Translations under genes and position numbers: made by a program | The notes under the pieces: generated by a model | The model's input: only the letters and a program-made list of their open reading frames with translations | What the model was told of the DNA's origin: nothing | Databases searched by the model: none | In this document: positions 46,151 to 58,407 of the stretch, in pieces | Position numbering within the stretch: position 1 is the first letter of the stretch | Layout: each line of letters opens with the position of its first letter | Assembly: GCA_963855995.1 (NCBI GenBank) | Contig: OY979716.1 | Location: 32,785,594 to 32,849,593 of the forward strand | From: Muricea muricata | Taxonomy: Eukaryota; Cnidaria; Anthozoa; Malacalcyonacea; Plexauridae | Direction of reading: 5' to 3' | Length of the DNA stretch: 64,000 nt

Positions 46151-47740
46151 CGTGTTTGCAAAAATACATCTCTTTTATAGTATCACATTAAATACCCGTT
46201 AAACAAGTTTTTTCTAGCTTATGAACATATTTCCTGCTAAAATGACATATTTCCGCTCAACATGACATATTTCCAGTCAACATACGTCCACTGGTTCCAC
46301 GTGGTCGATCTGAGAACTAAAATTTACGGGTAAGACGTCCTGAAAAATGCTGATGTCAGCGGGACTATAACTGCACTCTATCTACTTACCCAACCTTTTT
46401 ATGTTAATAGTACCTAATTGTGAATTGCAAAACATCACAGAGCCACCTTAAAGAAATGCACTATGCTAAAAAAGAAAAGCCAGTGAAAATAGCTAAATTC
46501 TGCAAGGATCAATTTTCCCAAACCATACTTATTTTGAAGTGCAATGCATAAACTTCTATACTAAATATGTCCAGTGGTGTGCCAATAAACATGAATCAGT
46601 ATTTTTTAAATTTAGCAAACCCTTCAGTTATTTTTTTGGCTCACTTGGCAAGAACTAATATTTTCGTGATAAAAAATTGTAATAATTTTCTTTCTAAGTT
46701 TTCTGGAAGATTTTAGCCAATATTATATTGTTACTCGCTTCCAAAGCCATGTAGTTAGCCAGTCTATTAATGTGTAGCCATTAGCGGAGTACTTCAAAAC
46801 AAACAAAACAAAAGTCATCCATTTTGGCTAAAAAGTGAGGAAAATGGGAAACTGAAAAGTATATTTCCAAAAATTCTGCGAGGACCATTCACGTAAAATT
46901 TCCTCAAACAGGTGCTGTTCTCATCCTCAACCACTGCATTTTAATATATTATAGGTCCCCCAGTGTGCCAATTGGCTTAAACATACTACATTTTATGAAT
47001 TCCGAAGTAATTTGACTCCATTAGTCGGTGCGAAAAATGGCATACAATAACAAATTTTGCTGACGGGAAATCGGACGTTTATCATCACAGTTTGCTTCAA
47101 TATAAGTATAAATTGAGATTTTTTCGGGCATACGATAACGATCTTTCACATGCAATAATTTTCTTTCAAAACCAATATGAATTTCAAGGTGCACTGGCAG
47201 TAAATTCGTGGGAAGCAATGGCAACAGGGCTTTTAAAGTTAAAAAATGGTCGCTCAATTAAAAGGGCAACAGTATAATGATCTGCGACCGGGGTAAAGCC
47301 AGTGCAGGTAATACACAAAGTTTAAGCATATACGATGCTATCTATGTAATCAAGTTGACGATCTAGCAGTAAAAAAAGGAACTAAAGCAGTTAAAATATT
47401 CATACCTTCATGTCTCTAAGCTTTCAAATAATACACCTCAGAGTTCCAAGCACCTTGTTATCGTAAACACCCATTACAGGAAAATATGCTGAAGAAACTG
47501 TTTCCCTTTTAAGATGTAACATGTATCGATACATATGAGATTTACACATTAAAATTTGAACACTATCACTCCCACCATTTTCAAAAAAAGAACAAAATTC
47601 TAAATATTTTTGCAAAGCATCACGGTATTTTTGAGTCATAGTTTCTCAATTTTAAAAAAAATTTCCTCTTAATATGTTTCCGCCTCTGCATCAAATAAGT
47701 CTTTTTACATTTGGAGAAACTTTCCTGTTTGCCAATGCAG
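46151..47740. other. No gene recognised
   Basis: AT-rich. A word gacatatttcc is repeated three times at 46220-46275. Short open frames (47021-47277 and 47424-47639) lack family features. Confidence 0.4.
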
Positions 47741-48540
47741 GGAGATGTGTCTTGTACGGCGCCAAATGACGCTTCTGACGCGGGGTTAATGGAATAACCC
47801 CTTTAAATGTATTCAAACAACACTCGTAACTGTAATAACACTTTCATGAGCGTTTTCGATCAATATCTTTCGTAGTTTCGGTTTAGATTTTGCCAAAATT
47901 TGCAAATACGGCAGTCTTCCTTTCGTGCGCTTCGACATATGATCTCCAATGAGTGTTTCCTTTTGCGCACGCAATTTAAGTACCTTTCACCTACGCGATC
48001 TGTCTATCTCCTGGCAAAATGGTCATTGTCAACCACATATTTTTGAAGGTGAGTTGATGGCAATCGATCACCAAACACCCATAGGGTCTAGTTGTGGCAT
48101 CGCGAAATGATTCCATGAGGTACTCGGTACGTCCGAGAAACATTTGTTTCGCCAGCGTTGCTATAACGAGCGAATCGCGAGGGTTTTGGAAAATGATCAT
48201 GTAATGAGAATTGAAACTGACCGTGCGCGATAATTTACTGGGCGGAAATGAATGTTGCGTCAGGTACACTAAGAATATTCCGCGATGATGTGAACCGCGC
48301 GTAAATAGATCGGCAACTCGCTGATCGTTGGAACATTGCGACATTAAATCGTCCAGGACAACGAGCGAATGATCGTGACGGCAAACCATATCGCCCAGAT
48401 TATCGAGAAATCCTTCCACCAATTCCACATTGGGAGGCACAGCCGCACACAGGCATTGACGATGGAACGTGCACTCGGAATATTGGATGTAATATATGCT
48501 AGTGCTGTAGCGCATGAAATTTACGTCGCGAAATTTGCCG
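47741..48540 (-). mobile_element. Fragment of a second, inverted Polinton (ATPase plus small gene)
   Basis: 48515-47991 encodes a packaging-type ATPase segment with VVLDDLM (Walker B), TRGSHHRGIFLVYLTQ and NPRDSLVIATLAKQMF. It is immediately followed by a small gene (ATG near 47938) with QILAKSKPKLRKILIEN and, after a frameshift, GVIPLTPRQKRHLA. Gene order and sequence parallel 35740-38913 on the other strand, but with many differences, so this is another Polinton copy, not a simple duplication. Ends abruptly on both sides. Confidence 0.7.
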
Positions 48541-48556
48541 CGGCTGCAAAATATAC

Positions 48557-49105
48557 ATGCAGGATTGTTTGATGTTGACGGAAGAAGAAGGATGGGACAT
48601 GCATGGAATGGCAGCTATGGAGAGAGTCAACACTCGTCCTTCAGTTTGGAACGAATTCCTCAACGTTTTAAGAGTCTTAAACATGGACGTTCGTAAAGAA
48701 TTTGCAGACCACTTAATGGAATTACAAACAGATCCTGACCGATATTTTATTGGAGATCTATTACACGTATACGAAAACAACCGAGCGATGGTGGTTATCC
48801 TACACAACTTATCGCACCCTCCCGCCCAACTCTGGAACCCTACAGTATTAACTATTTCAGCAGCCCCAGTAGTTACAAGTACTATGTCAAGAGAAGCGGC
48901 AAAACATTCCAATCGTACGAAACAGACCATCAGAAAGCTTATCGGAAGTACACGGAAAACAAACTCTGTGAACATTTCCAAAGACTGTTTTAATGTTATA
49001 ACCTTAAAATATATATGTACAATGATTTCAATAAATCTTGCAAGTGTCAGTTTGTGTGATTTAAAATGTAACTATACATTTGATCGCAGAAAACAGTCTT
49101 TGTAA
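48557..49105 (+). CDS. Hypothetical protein
   Basis: A 182-residue open frame beginning MQDCLMLTEEEGWDMHGM, mainly helical in its first 75 residues (SVWNEFLNVLRVLNMDVRKE) and with IGDLLHVYENNRAMVVI. I do not recognise the family. It diverges from the Polinton ATPase fragment and might be Polinton-associated or a separate gene. The antisense frame 48981-48499 is its shadow. Confidence 0.4.
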   Translation: MQDCLMLTEEEGWDMHGMAAMERVNTRPSVWNEFLNVLRVLNMDVRKEFADHLMELQTDPDRYFIGDLLHVYENNRAMVVILHNLSHPPAQLWNPTVLTISAAPVVTSTMSREAAKHSNRTKQTIRKLIGSTRKTNSVNISKDCFNVITLKYICTMISINLASVSLCDLKCNYTFDRRKQSL

Positions 49106-49170
49106 ACGGCTCTCCTCTTCGATCTCCATGAAAGTTAATATTCAAATGTGGAAGCACTTACCAATATAAT

Positions 49171-50988
49171 TTGGCGCAAGTTTTCAAAAAAGAAAAATGG
49201 AGAAGAAAACAACAAAACAAGAAAGATATCACGGAAGGCAAAATTAAAAAACCCAAAAAGAACGAGGCCATAGTTGCCCATGTTAAAACTTTTTTCCCAT
49301 GGGTTTTAGATGATTTCGAAAATCATACATACAGAAACTCAGTAAGTAGAACAAAAGAGGCAATATACAATTAATAGCTTGTACATACTTTCCAACACGT
49401 AAATTTTCGATGTGTAACCTAGTAAACAAAAACCTTTTTTCCCTAACAGAACCCTCATAATAATGAACCAGGTGATTTTGACAAAGTCCCTTCTACGGGC
49501 TTTAAGTTGGAACAAATTCTGGTATGTAACCTCGTAAAACTTCGTAAACAACAACCATTTGTCTCATACGTAAATCTATTTTCCTTCCTAACAGAACCCT
49601 CATAATAATGAATCATCCGACTTTGACAAAGTCCCTACTACGGACTTTAACTTGGCACAAATTCTGGTATGTAAGCTTGTAAAACTTCATAAACAACAAC
49701 CATTTGCCTCATACGAAAATCTATCTTCCTTCCTAACAGAACTCTCATAATTATGAATCATCTGACTTTGACAAAGTCCCTACTATGGACTTTAACTTGG
49801 AACAAATTCTGGTATGTAAGCTTGTAAAACTTCATAAACAACAACCATTTGTCTCATATGTAAATCTTTTTCCCTTTGCCAGAATTAGTCAACGATCCCA
49901 TGTGGGGGACTCTTCACGGTAAGACGTTACTTACTAGCTTACTTATAGTGACAAGGGCTCATTACATTACATTACAAAACTCCCCCTCTTCTCTTTTATA
50001 GAGTGAATAAATGCTGTCTACCATTTACAATATTTTGGAAATAATTTAATTGAGAGTGCTACAGAAATGCCTGTCGAGTATCGGAAGATAATTTTTTATC
50101 GCTTCCTGACAAATTCGATTTTATGCAGAAACATGGCGGATGTACACTTGATAAAACTATGCACTATTCCTTTGACTATGCTCAACAGGTTCATATACCT
50201 AGTAACCCACAGCGACCGGGTCCAATTTATTTCAAGATGCCACTAAAATGTGGAATTTTTGGTATAACTGCTGAAGCAGTTCCGCGGCAAGTAAATTTCT
50301 TGATTGATGAAGGTGTTGCAGTTGGGAAAGGAGCCAATCCGACAATTAGTTATGTGCATTTTTTTTAGAAAATCATGGATTCGGTGAAGCTGATGTTCAT
50401 TTTCATGCTGACAACTGCACAGGACAAAATAAGAACTTCTTCTTGTGGTACTTTGCCTGGAGAATTATAAATGGTCTTCAATACACAATAACATATTCGT
50501 TTCTCCTTACCGGTCACACAAAATTTTCACCTGATCGTTGTTTTGGTCTGCTGAAAAAGGCATACAGAGCCAGCTATGTTTCATCTTTGTACGAACTGGG
50601 ATCTGTTATTGAAACATCCAGTACAATTGGTGTTAATAAAGTTCAACTGGTGGGAACGCACAATGGAAAAGTCATCGTCAAAACCTACGACTGGTCTTCT
50701 TTCCTAAGTCAATACTTCAGAAAAATTCCAGGCATTACCAAATACTACCATTTTCGATTTTCGAAAAAAGAACTAGGAACTGTATACTGTAAAGAATTCC
50801 TAACATCAACAGAGGTTAAATTCAAACTACTGAAGAAATTGGATGTTTTACCATTCTCCAACCTTCCTTCAGAAATAATTCCAGAAGGTTTAGATGACGA
50901 CGGGAAAAAGTATCTGTACAATGAAATACTGCAGTTCTGTAAACCGGGTTCAGAAGACCTTGTTACTCCTATGTCGGATTCGCAGTGA
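49171..50988 (+). pseudogene. DUF7869-type gene, multi-exon, one homopolymer frameshift
   Basis: Exons: a Lys-rich one (about 49171-49338, donor gtaagt), three tandem micro-exons (49450-49521, 49595-49666 and 49740-49811), a short one around 49890-49919, and a large one from about 50100 to 50988. The large exon contains HADNCTGQNKNFFLWYFAWR, SFLLTGHTKFSPDRCFGLL and, near the end, GLDDDGKKYLYNEI, which define the DUF7869 domain common in invertebrate multi-copy genes (function unknown, possibly transposon-derived). The frame shifts once, in a run of eight T (50359-50366). Otherwise open to the TGA at 50988. Confidence 0.65.
49446..49882 (+). repeat. Three tandem copies of a 145-bp unit, each holding a 72-nt exon
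   Basis: Units start near 49445, 49590 and 49735. In each, ctaacag precedes and gtatgtaa follows a 72-nt open segment (reading NPHNNEPGDFDKVP in copy 1). All three are open in the same phase and differ at several codons. Confidence 0.8.
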
Positions 50989-53120
50989 ATCACAGACATA
51001 ATATTAATATTATGCCAGACTGTGATAACCGGTTCAAACGCTTTGATAAAGCTGATGATTATAGAAAACATGGTTCGAAAACAGTGTACTTTAGCATAAC
51101 CGGTTCTATTATAGTTTTTTTTTTTATGTAATAATAGTAACATGAATACCAAAATTTAACAAGTGCAGTACTTTTTGTTTTTCCCCTAGTTCTACTCAAA
51201 TAAAATAATTATGAAAAGACCGAAATTTTACAAATATCATGCGTACATTTTCTATCGAAATGTTATTGGTCATGTGCTATAAATTGTCATTGATTAGACA
51301 AAACTGAGAGCACATGGTTGCTAAAATTTCGATGTGTAAATCTATAAAAACACCAATTTTGAAATGCTTAAAAACTTCAGGTGGAAGGATATATTTACTG
51401 TTCTCACCGACTATGCGATTGAATAGGATTTAATTGATTGGTTTTAAAAGCTTAAAAGTTTCCTATTGCGTATGAAATATTTTTAGCATTCAAGTAGAAA
51501 ACTTCTGTTGAGTGAAAACATTTTTAATCCAAAAATTGTTATGTTTTTCCAGTTAAATTTTTTTTTCAATGAACAGAACTTTTTCAAAACATACAGTATT
51601 TCCTATGCTAATAGAAACTTTTAAGCAAATAAAATATGTGGTCACCGTGCTTTTTTACAAGTCATTCCAGTTTAAAGCTGATTTTAGTCTTTAACCATAG
51701 ATACTTGACATCTTCCTTGATTCAAATCCGCTTATTTGATTACTCCAAATAATAATTATTGTTCAGAGGCTGGTTGTTCGAAGCCCATTTAGCGTGAACG
51801 GTGGATAAGTCAAAATTAAATAACACTCTTACATCACTCCTTAAACAGTTAAATATTTTGCAGTAGATATGTAGTTTTGAGCATAATCATTCTATTTAAG
51901 GTTCAAAACTTTTAGTTTGGCTGTTGAATGAATCTATAAACTTGGTTTCTATTTTGAGCTTAACCACCATTTACGCTAAACAGGCTTCGAACAACTGGCC
52001 CCAGATATTTATTTTAAACTATGTAGTTTTTGATTTTATTGAAAAGTTGAGAGAGCAACCTCGAATACTATTTTCAGGCCAGTAAACGTGGATCTATATG
52101 TCAGTGCAATTAGCAACAGGCAGTCTGTCCAAAGAGGCAGTCACAGTAAACAGGAAATATGGCTTAAAACAAAATGACAATCAAATAAGCCGTTTGCGAA
52201 TGATCGAATGTCAAAAACCATTACCAGTCATTTGGTATTTAAGTAATAAAATATGCCTGCAAATGATACCATTTTTTCGAAAATGTCTTATCTATTTATG
52301 AATATTCATTTTGGCAACGATATATTGACCAAGATGTTGGCAGCATAATGCTGAAATCCAGTCTAAATACCACGAATGCCATGCATACATGTTGCAAAAG
52401 ATCAGAGGTGTGTTTAATATCTAACTATTTACTTGGTAATGATATAATAATGTTTGTTTGTTTATTATTTGGAGAAATGTCTGAAGCGTGGCGCATAAGA
52501 GCTTGGTTATATTAGTTGAAAGTCTAGACTTTTTTGTTTTGAAATCAGCTACGTGTAGTCGTGTATAATCGAGAAATCCTGACTTCACTTAATGCATATA
52601 GACAGATACGACATGTATAGAAGCAGAAATATTTTTATATTATTTGGCTACATATACACAGTTGGCGTAAAGTTGTCTATAAGCAGTATTCTGCAAACAG
52701 TTGGGATTCATTTCAGTTGTAAGGCCAGAATAACAATGTACCTCCTTCCTTTGCAGAGGCTTTGTGCCTATATCAGCTTAATGTTGTTTAATTTTAGCTA
52801 GATATTGTAGGACTACCACCGATATGTATATGTATCAGATAAATATAGGTAAATTTACACTTAGTTTGATACATGTACAAAATTCTGTGTATGAAAATTG
52901 CATGTTCTCCTCAATCAGACATAAAATAATACACACTTGGGAGAACAACATTTTCTAAATAAGTCAATACTTATTGAGGTTAAAAATCATATTAAAAATC
53001 ACACACACAACACACACACACACGAACTATGATCATGAGTTACATAAATGTACACAATAAACCTAACATATTGTAATAAATGCACAAAAAATGGTTCGGG
53101 TCTGTACATAATTCTTCTCT
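50989..53120. other. Non-coding stretch with one MITE
   Basis: No gene recognised apart from the MITE at 51764-52004. A CA-repeat lies at 53000-53024. Otherwise AT-rich. Confidence 0.4.
51764..52004. mobile_element. 241-bp MITE with CAG-RGG ends
   Basis: Inverted ends: cagaggctggttgttcgaag (51764), then cccatttagcg, against its inverse cgctaaacaggcttcgaaca, then actggccccag (to 52004). About 35 bp of imperfect inverted repeat. No clear target duplication. The CAG start suggests hAT, but this is tentative. Confidence 0.65.
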
Positions 53121-55189
53121 TTGTTAAAGATGATAGAAGACTGTCTTGTTGGACAACAATTTCCATCATCAGTCAGGGGCGATCAATGCCAAATTGACAG
53201 CCCATCTAGCTGTGGTGTATTTGAATATTCTCAGACAGATGCATGCCCAGAGGCTCCAAGTTCAATCTCTGTAACTGTAAATCCAACAGAAAATTTGAGA
53301 CTAACTAAGGAAGTTGGCATTCAATGTGAACTTATAGTGTGTGAAAATCACGTAGTGATGACAAGTGTTGCCATCCAAACTGCAGATTTTTGTCCACCTA
53401 GTGTTGATGTCAGTGATATTGCCACATCAAGCACTCCTATTGCTGTTGTTGACTGTTTGAAGCCCAATTCTGATATTAGTTTTATTGATACACAACCTTC
53501 TACTAGTACATTTCCTGGAAATATCTCCTCAAAAAAGCATCTGTTCAGAACTTACATGTGCAGGTAGTGACACAGATTCGGATGACATCTACATGCCTGG
53601 AAGTTCTGCAGAGAGTCAAGATGACATAGATTCTGAAAGTGATGACAAAACAAAGAGAAGTCCCGCTGAGCAAAAAAAGTTTATAGTTTTTGAGGAAAAT
53701 CTTGATAAGCTGTTTGTCATTTGTTCTGCCTGTTTCAAGACCAATCTGAGGTCTCTAAAACACTGGTTGGTAGCATGCTGGAGATCCATACATTATGTGT
53801 GAATGAACACAAGAACAAATGGCAATCACAAACAAAAATAGATGCAAACATAGCTGGGAATGTGTTACTTGCTGGCTCAATACTCTTTAGTGGGAATTCT
53901 TTTCAAAATAAACACTCTTTTGCACACCGATTAAACTTGGCTTTCATTGCTAAGAGTTTCTTTTACGATATCCAGAAGGAATTTCTTTTTGCGGTAGTTA
54001 ACAAGGCTTGGAAAGACCACCAAGAAAACCTATTTAAAGAAGTAAAAAAATAAAAAAATTTAGATACATGCGGTGATGCACGGTGTGACAGCCCGGGGCA
54101 TAGCGCAAAATATGGCACATACATTGTGATGGCTGAGAGTACCAATAAAATTCTAGATTTCTCAGTTGTCCAGGTTACCGAAGTTTCACATCCAATGCAA
54201 TGGAAGCAGAAGGATGCAATCGAGTATTAAAGAATTTAAAAAGTAAAGGAGTCAAAGTAAGGTGTTTAACAACCGATACGCACACAACCATTACATCAGA
54301 AATGAGAAAAAAACATTCTAAAATAATGCACCAGTATGTCTGGCATCTCTCCAAATGGGTGGTTAAGAAGTTGTCACAGAAGAACAAGAAGAAAGAGTTT
54401 CAGGATCTAACTTCATGGATCCGGTCTGTTTCTTCTCATTTCTGGGAGTGTAGCTACATGTAATGGCAGCTATGATGTTCTATTTGAGAAATGGACGTCT
54501 ATTGTGAACCATGTTGCCAATAAGCATTCATGGAGAGTGCAAAGCATTTCAAGAAATGTGCCCATCGTGAACTGTCAAGACGGGAAAGAAAAGAGAAGGT
54601 TTGGCTAAAATTTGGCACTGCTGCTCATGTGGCCCTTGAGGAGGTTGTCTTCAACAAAAAGCTTCTGAAGGATCTCAAGTTGGCCACAGAGTTCCATCAC
54701 ACAGGAAATCGTGAAGTTTACCATACTATGATGCTTAAGTATTGTCCTAAAAGACAGCAATTTAGCCATGAGGGGATGGTTGCTAGAACACAACTTGCTG
54801 CCGTTGATCATAATCACAATTGTTCTAGGAAGCAAGCTGTGCTCAAGCGCGGTTCATCATTGGGTTCTGTTCGTTACAACTTGGTATTTCCTAAAGTGCG
54901 GAAAACATGGGTGGTTAAACCAATAAAGGAAGAAAAAAGCTATGGTCACCTTGATGCACTAATGGAAAGCATCCTGAAACAAAAAAAAATCAAAGGGGGC
55001 AAAAAGAAAAAAATCCACAGCAAAAAACATTGCATGCAAAGAAAAGCCGTAAAAACAAGCTGCAATCAAAGCACACAACAGTCGATTCCACTCAAAGTGA
55101 CTATAATTACTACATATATCATACTGAAGCCAGACCATTCATTTTTTGTGGCAAATGCTTTACTCTATTGCTGTGATGACTTCACTTAG
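53121..55189 (+). pseudogene. Kolobok-type transposase, second copy, broken
   Basis: Pieces in several frames: a Ser/Thr/Cys-rich N-terminal linker (53121-53567), an acidic stretch (53574-53680), and a catalytic region from 53720. The catalytic region includes GDARCDSPGHSAKYGTY (first Asp, about 54070), CLTTDTHTTITSEM (second, about 54260), YVWHLSKWVVKK, and after a break ALEEVVFNKKLL and KYCPKRQQFSHEGMVARTQL. The same family as the copy at 36215, to which 54200-54860 corresponds closely, but diverged. The THAP finger is not seen and may have been upstream. A lysine-rich tail ends at 55189. Ends (TTAA) not located. Confidence 0.8.
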
Positions 55190-55269
55190 TCAAATGTTAC
55201 ATTTACATATTCAAAATTTAATATTGGATGCATAATCCAGTATTATTCAAATCAGTGGTCCTAACTGAT

Positions 55270-55410
55270 TGCTCTCAAACTCGAGAAGTGTTTAGTCATC
55301 TTCCTCGGATAGTGGCCTAAAACTAACAAATTGTGTTCATCTTCGGGTCCAGGTGGTGGAAAATGTGCTCTGATACAACGCGGGTACCTCGATAACAACT
55401 AGAATAAGAA
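55270..55410 (-). pseudogene. Remnant of a P2X7-ballast-like gene after the second Kolobok
   Basis: Minus strand, around 55385-55270: one frame reads CIRAHFPPPGPEDEHNLLVL. It aligns with the end of the ballast-like gene in the first Kolobok (CIRTHFPPTGNEDDFEF). It is convergent with and about 80 bases past the transposase stop. Only the C-terminal end is recognisable. Confidence 0.55.
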
Positions 55411-55628
55411 GATATTTCAGTTGAATACAAAGTTCATAGCACAAACAACAGTTTTGTGCCTTTGGTTTAATTTTAAAAGTACCCTTATTGTAGAAAGTTT
55501 ACAATCATTTAAAAAACAGCCTGAATAGTAATAACCTGAATAACGTATAAAAAGTATTACGTTAATTAACGTATAATTGGTATTACCAACACAACCTCTC
55601 CAACGCACTTAAAAATACTTCATGTTAG

Positions 55629-58407
55629 TTGCCAAGATATGGTACATCAAGAATCCCAGATTCGTTCTATTACATTCCTGATTTTCAACTACACCGAAAG
55701 GATAGGTTCGGTAAATCTGGTGGTGGTATTTTACCTTGGGTCAGAAGTTCATTACAAGTAAAAAGGAGCGACGATTTAGAAACAAATGATGTTGAAACGC
55801 AATGGCTAGAGGTATGTCCTTATAAGTCTAAATGCCCCCTTTTTGTTGCTGGTGTTTACCGACGACCATCCTACAGAATTGATGATGATAAAAAACTAGC
55901 GAAGAATTTTGAAAACGCTTCTTTGATGAATAAGGAAACAATCCTACTTGGCGATTTTAACGTAGACTATTTGGCTAACACTCGAAAAGTTTGATAACAC
56001 TTCCTTATTGAAAGTTTGCGAAGCCATAACTTTAAACAACTCATTAAGAAAATTACAAGGCCTTTGTCAAAATCTTGCTTAGATCATGTATGGTGTACTC
56101 ATCCAGAACACTTGAACAATGCCACCGTTTTGTCATCTGGCATGATGTCGGATCACCTACCTATTGTTGTAACGAGAAAATATAAGCGTGTAAGGAACAA
56201 AAACTTTGAACACATAACAATTATGTATAAAAATATTGGGAGGCTGGATAAGTCATATATTGCCGCACCTAAAAAAAACCCTTGGGATTGCGTCTGGAAG
56301 CCTTGTGTTTTTTAAAACATCAATGTTGTCAATGCGTGGTATAAATTATTCAATCGTGTTCTGGATGAATATCCTCCGCAAATATAAAAGGTGTGAAACG
56401 TGAGGTGCAGCGAAAATGGTTTTTGTAATGAAATTTCTCAAGAAATAAAAAAGCGCAACATGCTGTTAAAAAAGGCCCGGAAAAGCCAAACTGAGTCGGA
56501 CTGGAGTGAATTCAAACGGATTAAAAACAAGGTCACCGAACTAATCAGAGATACAAAGTCGAATTACTTTAAAGAAAAAGTGTCTGAGAGTAAGAACAAT
56601 ACAAAAAAGCTTTGGAATTTCATTAAATGCCTATCGAAAGATCATGCCGATAAACAGGCTATAATTACAAATTTGACGGAAAATGCTGAACGTATCTGTG
56701 ACCAAAAGACTATTGCTGAGATATTGAATAATTTCTTTGTCGAACAGCCTCAAAATTTGATGGCAGATCTTGAAAATGTAACTTTATTAGATTTTCTAAC
56801 AACAATCGGACAGAATAGCAGTGAGTTTGAGATTCCATCTATTTCACAGAAAGATGTGGCAGAAATACTTCTATCTATTCCATCTCATAAGGCAACTGGT
56901 AACGATGGCATACGTGCAAAGTTGCTTAAAATTGCTGCCCCTGGCATAAAACCTTTCCTCACAAAGTTATTAAACCATTGCCTGCATACGAAGACTTTCC
57001 CTGTCGTTGCTAAAGTTACACCTGTCTTTAAGGGAAATGGGAGCAAAGATGACAAGAACAATTATAGACCAATATAAGTGCTCCCAGTTTCGTTAAAAAT
57101 CTTGGAAAAACACATTTGTAATAATTTGTGTTAATTCTTAAGAGAGAATGATTTACTCCACAGCTACCAGTCTGGTTTCAGGAAATATTTCTCTACTGAA
57201 ACAACCTTGACTTGACTTAAGGAGCAGCTCCTATTTGATCTCGATGGGAACAGGGTTACTGGACTGTTGTTTGTGGACTACAAAAAGGCTTTCGATCTCA
57301 TTAACCATGAATTGTTGATTGCCAAACGTAAGGCGATTGGCGTGAATGAGGATTATCTCACTTTATCTATCGATTATATGCGTGACCGCAAGCAATATGT
57401 GAACATAGATAGGTATCATTCAAGTACAAGGAGCATCAACTTGGGTGTGCCACAGGGTTGCGTCCTTGGACCAGTTTTGAACCTGCATCTTTTTGTAACA
57501 CCATTGCGGACATATATGCTGATGATACCACCATTAGTTATGCCACGAACTATAAGGTTGCGGCACAAGATGTTAATGATGGTCTCCAGTCTGACTTGGA
57601 TATGATAAAGAAATGGTCCGATAATAACAAAATGATTTTAAATGAAACCAAGACCAAAACAATGCTTATTTGTGGCAGACGACTTGGCAAAAAACTGAGT
57701 GACCAACAGTTGCAAGTTCAAGTGAACCATGCTGAACTGGGGCAAGTACATACACATACCCTTTAAGAGTCAAGATCGATGACAAGTTGTCCTTTGATGA
57801 ACACATTGATGATCTCTGTAAGACGTTATTTCAACGTATTGCTGTCTTGAAGAAAATCAAGAGCTTTCTTCCACTTGAACAAGGTATACTATATTACAGC
57901 ACTATTAAACAAGTAATGTTATATGGCTCCATTGCATGGTCGTCGTGTTCTATTCAGAACTTACAGAAAGTCTTTCGACTTCAGAAACGAGCTGCCAGAG
58001 TTTTCGTTGATGCCAACACACGAGCAAATAGTGTTGAGCTATTTAACAAGCTAAATTGGCTACTGTATTACGAAGTTACAGTAAACATGTGTATTCTGAT
58101 ATACAAATGTCGTAATGGTCACTGTCCAGCTTATATGAGAGACATTGTGAGAGTTAACTCTGATATCCACACAAGAAACAACCGATACAGTTTCCTTAAC
58201 CTGGTATGCCCACTTTATAAAAGAGAAACAGAAGGCGGTTGCTCATTTCGTGTTAGATTTTCAAGAAATTGGAATGACTTACCAAGTAGTGGTGGAAAAG
58301 TGTATTGTAAGAATTTATGTAATATCATATATCAGTCACCTCTAAACACTATTAACTTTTTAACATTTGCCTTGTTTCTCAGTTATTTGGTTTTCGATTC
58401 GCCCTAA
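55629..58407 (+). pseudogene. Non-LTR retrotransposon (CR1/L2-like): endonuclease and reverse transcriptase
   Basis: The apurinic-type endonuclease C-terminal half has LLGDFNVDYL (about 55948) and SDHLPIVV (about 56148). The RT follows: SHKATGNDGIRAKLLK (about 56885), NNYRPI, LLFVDYKKAFDLINHELL (about 57264), LGVPQGCVLGPVL (about 57440) and YADDT (about 57515, catalytic). A C-terminal region with YYSTIKQVMLYGSIAW and LQKRAARV ends at 58407. There is no RNase H. Frameshifts or stops occur near 55990, 56313, 57077, 57478 and 57766; the 5' end is truncated. The arrangement fits the CR1/L2/Rex1 group; the exact clade needs a tree. Confidence 0.8.

Noticed and set aside
48499-48981. Minus-strand 160-residue frame
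   Set aside because: Opposite the hypothetical gene 48557-49105; no motif, and composition fits a shadow frame.
46151-52000. Right terminal inverted repeat of the Polinton
   Set aside because: I looked for the inverse of the 32490-32690 words and found none; the right end is probably deleted, so no boundary is claimed.
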